DNA of 64,000 nt from NCBI GenBank assembly GCA_037954235.1, contig JBBMOA010000014.1, forward strand, positions 24,245,273 through 24,309,272. Reading direction: 5' to 3'. This document shows, piece by piece, positions 61,801-64,000 of this stretch. The position numbers and the translations under genes were made by a program. This DNA comes from Aulostomus chinensis. Lineage: Eukaryota > Chordata > Actinopteri > Syngnathiformes > Aulostomidae. Positions within the stretch are counted from its first letter, which is position 1; every line of letters starts with the position of its first letter. Below the pieces are notes generated by a model that saw only the letters and a program-made list of their open reading frames with translations, did no database searches and had not been told where the DNA came from.

Positions 61801-61804
61801 GGAC
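41260..61804 (-). CDS. atp10a: Phospholipid-transporting P4-ATPase class V, ATP10A, C-terminal 917 residues
   Basis: ATP10A is a plasma-membrane flippase (with a CDC50/TMEM30 partner) reported to move phosphatidylcholine inward. Twelve minus-strand exons join in frame: 61246-61804, 55077-55180, 54553-54679, 54261-54445, 53128-53482, 49517-49593, 48492-48617, 46791-46991, 45344-45424, 45120-45224, 42056-42243 and 41260-41905. The fragment starts VRMRFELKSPVKTIEDFIKR. It carries RYEAESPDEAALVYAARAY and VYTKGADSV (nucleotide-binding domain), WVLTGDKQETAVNIAYACK (P domain) and [20 protein letters not shown] (hinge). The last membrane helices follow (WYQFYCGFSGSAMIDQWYL, DVDLFTWGTPITTIAL, NPYWTMQ), then a 215-residue cytosolic tail. 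The DKTGT phosphorylation site and first four helices lie beyond 64000. The match to ATP10A is closer than to ATP10B/D, and the neighbour ube3a supports it. Confidence 0.95.
42056..42243 (-). CDS. atp10a: atp10a exon (last membrane helices)
   Basis: It encodes TWMNWLAIAFSIALFFTVAL, CYNASCPTCYSPSNPYWTMQ and a final hydrophobic helix. Acceptor ccctgcag, donor gtattc, phase 2. Confidence 0.95.
42296..42568 (+). mobile_element. SINE, family I copy d, 5' truncated, in atp10a intron
   Basis: It starts inside the body (ccatgttctccctgttcctg), includes gacatcaagaggggacgagg as in the 4919 copy, then ctctaaattgaccgtaggtg and gactggtgacctgtccaggg, and ends in a tggatgg tail. Confidence 0.75.
43912..43985 (-). 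mobile_element. SINE body fragment (family I type)
   Basis: On the minus strand it reads catgttctcccggtgcctg, then gggtgctccggtttcctccc. Short relic only. Confidence 0.5.
44470..44485. repeat. GACA tetranucleotide repeat
   Basis: Four GACA units. Confidence 0.8.
45120..45224 (-). CDS. atp10a: atp10a exon
   Basis: 35 codons: AYADSDVDLFTWGTPITTI to LGIETKTL. Donor gtaaga. Confidence 0.95.
45344..45424 (-). CDS. atp10a: atp10a exon
   Basis: 27 codons: EYKPYMFWMNMIDAFYQSL then ICFFIPYF. Acceptor gtcttgcag. Confidence 0.93.
46791..46991 (-). CDS. atp10a: atp10a exon (TM5-TM6 region)
   Basis: 67 codons: MFVALIFWYQFYCGFSGSAM to LPQLYVNGQNSE. Donor gtattg. Confidence 0.95.
48040..48061. repeat. 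Poly-G tract in atp10a intron
   Basis: About 22 consecutive G on the plus strand, so poly-C in the atp10a transcript. Confidence 0.95.
48492..48617 (-). CDS. atp10a: atp10a exon
   Basis: 42 codons: AVMASDFALPRFRYLQKLL, then LVHGHWCYSRLANMILYFF, YKNA. Donor gtaagc. Confidence 0.95.
49517..49593 (-). CDS. atp10a: atp10a exon with the GDGAND hinge motif
   Basis: It encodes [20 protein letters not shown] then QEGMQ. The invariant Asp residues of the P-type ATPase hinge are present. Acceptor aacctaag, donor gtgaga. Confidence 0.95.
49780..49847. repeat. GT/CG compound microsatellite
   Basis: GT repeats with a central gcgcgcg. Confidence 0.95.
50170..50300 (+). mobile_element. tRNA-headed SINE, family II copy f
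   Basis: A-box-like tggctcaggtgg and B-box-like ggtcaatcc are spaced as in a tRNA head. A body remnant follows (cttgtgcaagatacag, ctgctcctgatg). It lies in an atp10a intron, opposite strand. Confidence 0.55.
53128..53482 (-). CDS. atp10a: atp10a exon (P domain)
   Basis: It starts EACALLLEESLHYIQAK after the acceptor ctgtctcaaccag and runs to KVMTLAIG. A Ser-rich linker is followed by LVIDGRTLAYALDKSLEDKF and CRSVLCCRSTPLQKSMVVK. The open frame extends further upstream (to 53566), but that part is intron, because an in-phase join requires this acceptor. Confidence 0.93.
54261..54445 (-). CDS. atp10a: atp10a exon with the TGDK motif
   Basis: It encodes ATGIEDRLQDGVPETVASL, LQIWVLTGDKQETAVNIAY and LLDPEEEMLTLNADSQ. 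Acceptor cacccacag, donor gtgggc. Confidence 0.95.
54553..54679 (-). CDS. atp10a: atp10a exon
   Basis: It encodes TMSKEEYACWLQRHLQAETA to ARRLETNLQLLG. Acceptor tttgtatcag, donor gtaaat. Confidence 0.93.
55077..55180 (-). CDS. atp10a: atp10a exon
   Basis: It encodes NSKGKRQKKIVYRTQNYLNL then YAADGLRTLCIAKK. Acceptor atttttaag, donor gtaact. Confidence 0.93.
57799..57926. repeat. Mixed CA/TA microsatellite
   Basis: Alternating CA and ATAC/TATA units. Several open frames here on both strands are artefacts of this repeat. Confidence 0.9.
58472..58718 (+). mobile_element. tRNA-derived SINE, family II copy e
   Basis: Head ggggcagcatggcttggagg with B box ggttcaatcc. The body is tgtccttgagcaagatactg then ctaattgctcttgatggcc, with a gaaaatggatggat tail. 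Closest in the window to the copy at 8959. Confidence 0.75.
58875..59690 (+). mobile_element. Non-LTR retrotransposon fragment, AP-endonuclease region
   Basis: The plus strand encodes, with breaks, FNAHIGDNSDTWRGVIRRNG, LNGVLLLDLSARHRLSITNT and RSMIEIVAVSSDLQSYV, a pattern of fish LINE endonuclease domains. The 5' part resembles the same element's leader (cctgagctggtgcatgaggt). Premature stops show it is dead. It sits antisense in an atp10a intron. A poly-C tract is at about 58890-58906. Confidence 0.65.
61246..61804 (-). CDS. atp10a: atp10a exon (nucleotide-binding domain), first one in the window
   Basis: Phase 0 start VRMRFELKSPVKTIEDF, a Ser-rich loop (SGSNSSSSSSLITNRSSNKG), then RYEAESPDEAALVYAARAY, GKLSFELLHTLGFDSTRKR and VYTKGADSVIMDLIKPP. 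Acceptor ccttcag, donor gtagga. The preceding exon is beyond 64000. Confidence 0.95.
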
Positions 61805-62090
61805 CTGAAGGACATGAGGAAATGGAAGGGAGGGCAATTGTCAGGCAAAACCAACAACTGCTACTTGATCTCAAAATCAATTCATTACACTCAGGATAAA
61901 ACTGTCAACATTATATGAATGTTGTGATGAAAATGCACCTCCTGCCTTCAGTTAATGAGCCAATCCTGTACTCTATGGTGGTGTAGCACAATAGCAACCA
62001 GAGTGACTCACTCCTCTATACAGCCACAAGGGCATCAGAACAACATGTGACCAATTACTCTGGAAAAACAGAACAAAAAGCATAACCAGT

Positions 62091-62107
62091 AAAAAAAAAA
62101 AAAAAAA
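62091..62107. repeat. Poly-A tract
   Basis: About 17 A followed by AAAGG-rich sequence. Confidence 0.9.
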
Positions 62108-63973
62108 GGAAAAAGGAAAAAGACCAAAAAGAAACAAATAGGACGGAGAAGGCAGAGGACAGTACATGTTCTCTCAGATGAGCCATATAATCTGCAAAGA
62201 TTCGTGCATCTGACAGGCAGGACGAATGTTTGTGTGTACAGTGTGGCGAGGAGAGGATATCACCTCTGAACAGGACAACCACACCCTGGATTACACAAAA
62301 AACAAAACAAAACACGGATATGTTACTGAGACGGGACTGAGCACATCAAAGATACACGCGACACAGCAGTGAAAGCTGGGAAGAAGGCAGAGACTTTAGG
62401 AATATTTTTGAAAGTTTGAGATTGTTTTATTTTTTCCAGGAAAACTTGCTATAACAACATGCTTTTTGTCAAAAGATGGAAGCAACTCCTGTGTGTGAAA
62501 TACTACAGTGCTCCTTGTGTTAGTGTGTTGGAAAGACTTCAGTTGAACTGGTCTCTCACTGATGCTCTCTATAAAACCGCCAAGCTCTGTAGATATTAAT
62601 CTGTTTTCAGCCAATCCCAGGACCCCGCTGTCACTGAGGAAGTGGTTCAAAACCTACAAACCAGGACTGACGAGCAAAAACATCAAGATCCCACGTCGCT
62701 GAAATATGTTTTGCTGCTCTTTTATCCTGGTTAGACCCAAATGATGACCCTCCTTGTTTAGTTCGGGTGAATCAAACCCTCGAGCTCACACTAAAGCAAA
62801 GAACTGTTGAAGAGGTGGTCTCAGTCCAGTTCTTGGTACATTTTCAATGAAGTGGTGCGTTTCTAGTGAGCAAGACCCTGTTCTGAACTCTATCTGATAC
62901 AACTAGCAGGTAAATTAGAACCTTATTCCTTTACCCAGTTGGACCAGACTGGACCCAGTCACCCAATCACAGCTGAGGAGTGGCTGGATAAACAACACAA
63001 AGACAAACCATCACATCATTCATGCACGCGTACTGAACAACAACAACAACAACAACAGGATTGTTTTCACCAGGATGTTTCCTCGCCCACAATCCATCAG
63101 GTCGTCCTCTGTCTCTCTCCTGCATCACAGAACCCAAACATTGCACCTCCAAAGTTCTCTCAGCTGGGCACCTTAAGGAGAGTACCAGCGCCCTGTCTCA
63201 TTCCCCCTCCGGACACATCTGAGCTAGGAACAGACTGAATGTTCTTTCCCATGCTCTGTTGTTCTTTGTTGAGGTTCTCAACTGATGCTGGATTTTCTTG
63301 GTTCTACCTACCAAACCAGCCAGCGTTCCGACCAGTTTAGAATTTTTGCAGTTCCTGCAAGCAATTGTTGGTGAGAAAAGACGGTCTGCATATTAAATTT
63401 CATATCATATATAAATTTTACACGACTAGTTTTTATAGAACGTGACTCTAGAAAAAGGATTCAAATTATGTTATTTTGAAAAGTGAGATATTTCAGTTGT
63501 AAAATACAAACACATCTTTGTTCATTTGTGCTTTTTCATCAACTAATCTGATTAAATTGACATAAAATAAAAGGATCAACAGATAGGAAAGTTAATTTGA
63601 AAGAATAAACATATTTTTTACTCATTGCTGTCTCTCTGATGTTATAAATGATTTTTCCACCATATAACATTCATTTCACGCAAATCACATTATTATTCAA
63701 ATTAGCTGATGATGTCATCTATCAACTTCAGCTACTTTTAGGACAACAGACAGCTAGTTTTCTTCCTGAGGAGTTGGCAACCCTGCCTCTGACACCTACC
63801 AGACCCATTAGTTCAGAATGAGTGCTGCATGAGAAATCGAACCGTGATGTCTGCCTGTGGGATTACATAACTGCAAAAAAGCCTGCGATTTAGTGTGACA
63901 GCCTGCCTTAAGCTTTTTTACAGACACAAGAGACATGTATATTACAGTGGTTAAACACAAGGAAGGCCTACTT

Positions 63974-64000
63974 TCACACACACACACACACACACACACA
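63974..64000. repeat. CA microsatellite at the window edge
   Basis: CA repeat continuing beyond the window. Confidence 0.95.

Larger units (their letters stand above)
61805..64000 (-). other. atp10a: atp10a intron continuing off the right edge
   Basis: No exon resembling the expected preceding ATP10A segment was found. It holds a poly-A tract (62091-62107), an AAC trinucleotide repeat (63040-63057) and a CA repeat at the very end. Confidence 0.6.

Noticed and set aside
1..64000. CRISPR array, phage, plasmid or bacterial defence system
   Set aside because: The window is intron-containing vertebrate DNA; the only regular short repeats are microsatellites.

Overview
The window is animal nuclear DNA, most likely from a ray-finned (probably percomorph-type) fish. 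Genes are split by GT-AG introns. The flanks hold tRNA-headed fish SINEs ending in tggatgga-type tails, fold-back and MITE-like repeats, non-LTR retrotransposon remnants and many CA/GT and poly-G/poly-C tracts. No bacterial-type operon, CRISPR array, phage or plasmid feature is present.

Four protein genes were rebuilt exon by exon, with phases checked at every junction. (1) tmem131: the first three coding exons lie on the minus strand (3818 down to 770); the gene runs off the left edge and has a GC-rich promoter zone near 3.6-4.06 kb. (2) cnga3: plus strand, eight coding exons from 16343 to 20277, 731 codons, the cone-photoreceptor cyclic-nucleotide-gated channel alpha subunit. (3) ube3a: minus strand, coding from 28811 down to 22521, 827 codons, HECT E3 ubiquitin ligase, with a likely non-coding first exon and CpG-rich promoter near 29.77-29.96 kb. 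(4) atp10a: minus strand, twelve 3' coding exons from 61804 down to 41260, encoding the C-terminal 917 residues of a class V P4-ATPase lipid flippase; its 5' half lies beyond the right edge.

Layout: tmem131 and cnga3 are divergent, with about 12.5 kb of gene-poor, repeat-bearing DNA between them. cnga3 and ube3a converge tail to tail 2.2 kb apart. ube3a and atp10a lie in the same direction about 11 kb apart, as in mammals. The genes do not form a functional pathway. The interest is positional: cnga3-ube3a-atp10a is the arrangement known from non-placental vertebrates, before UBE3A joined the SNRPN/snoRNA imprinted domain in therian mammals. No SNORD115/116-like array or SNRPN-like gene is visible here.

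I saw no convincing new multi-gene system. The most useful leads are a small open reading frame with a HAD-phosphatase-like DxDNT signature inside tmem131 intron 1, two large fold-back elements sharing termini, a 0.4-kb MITE with inverted ends next to the last cnga3 exon, an ATG split by an intron in ube3a, competing splice donors in a ube3a HECT exon, and an apparent absence of vwa3b between tmem131 and cnga3.
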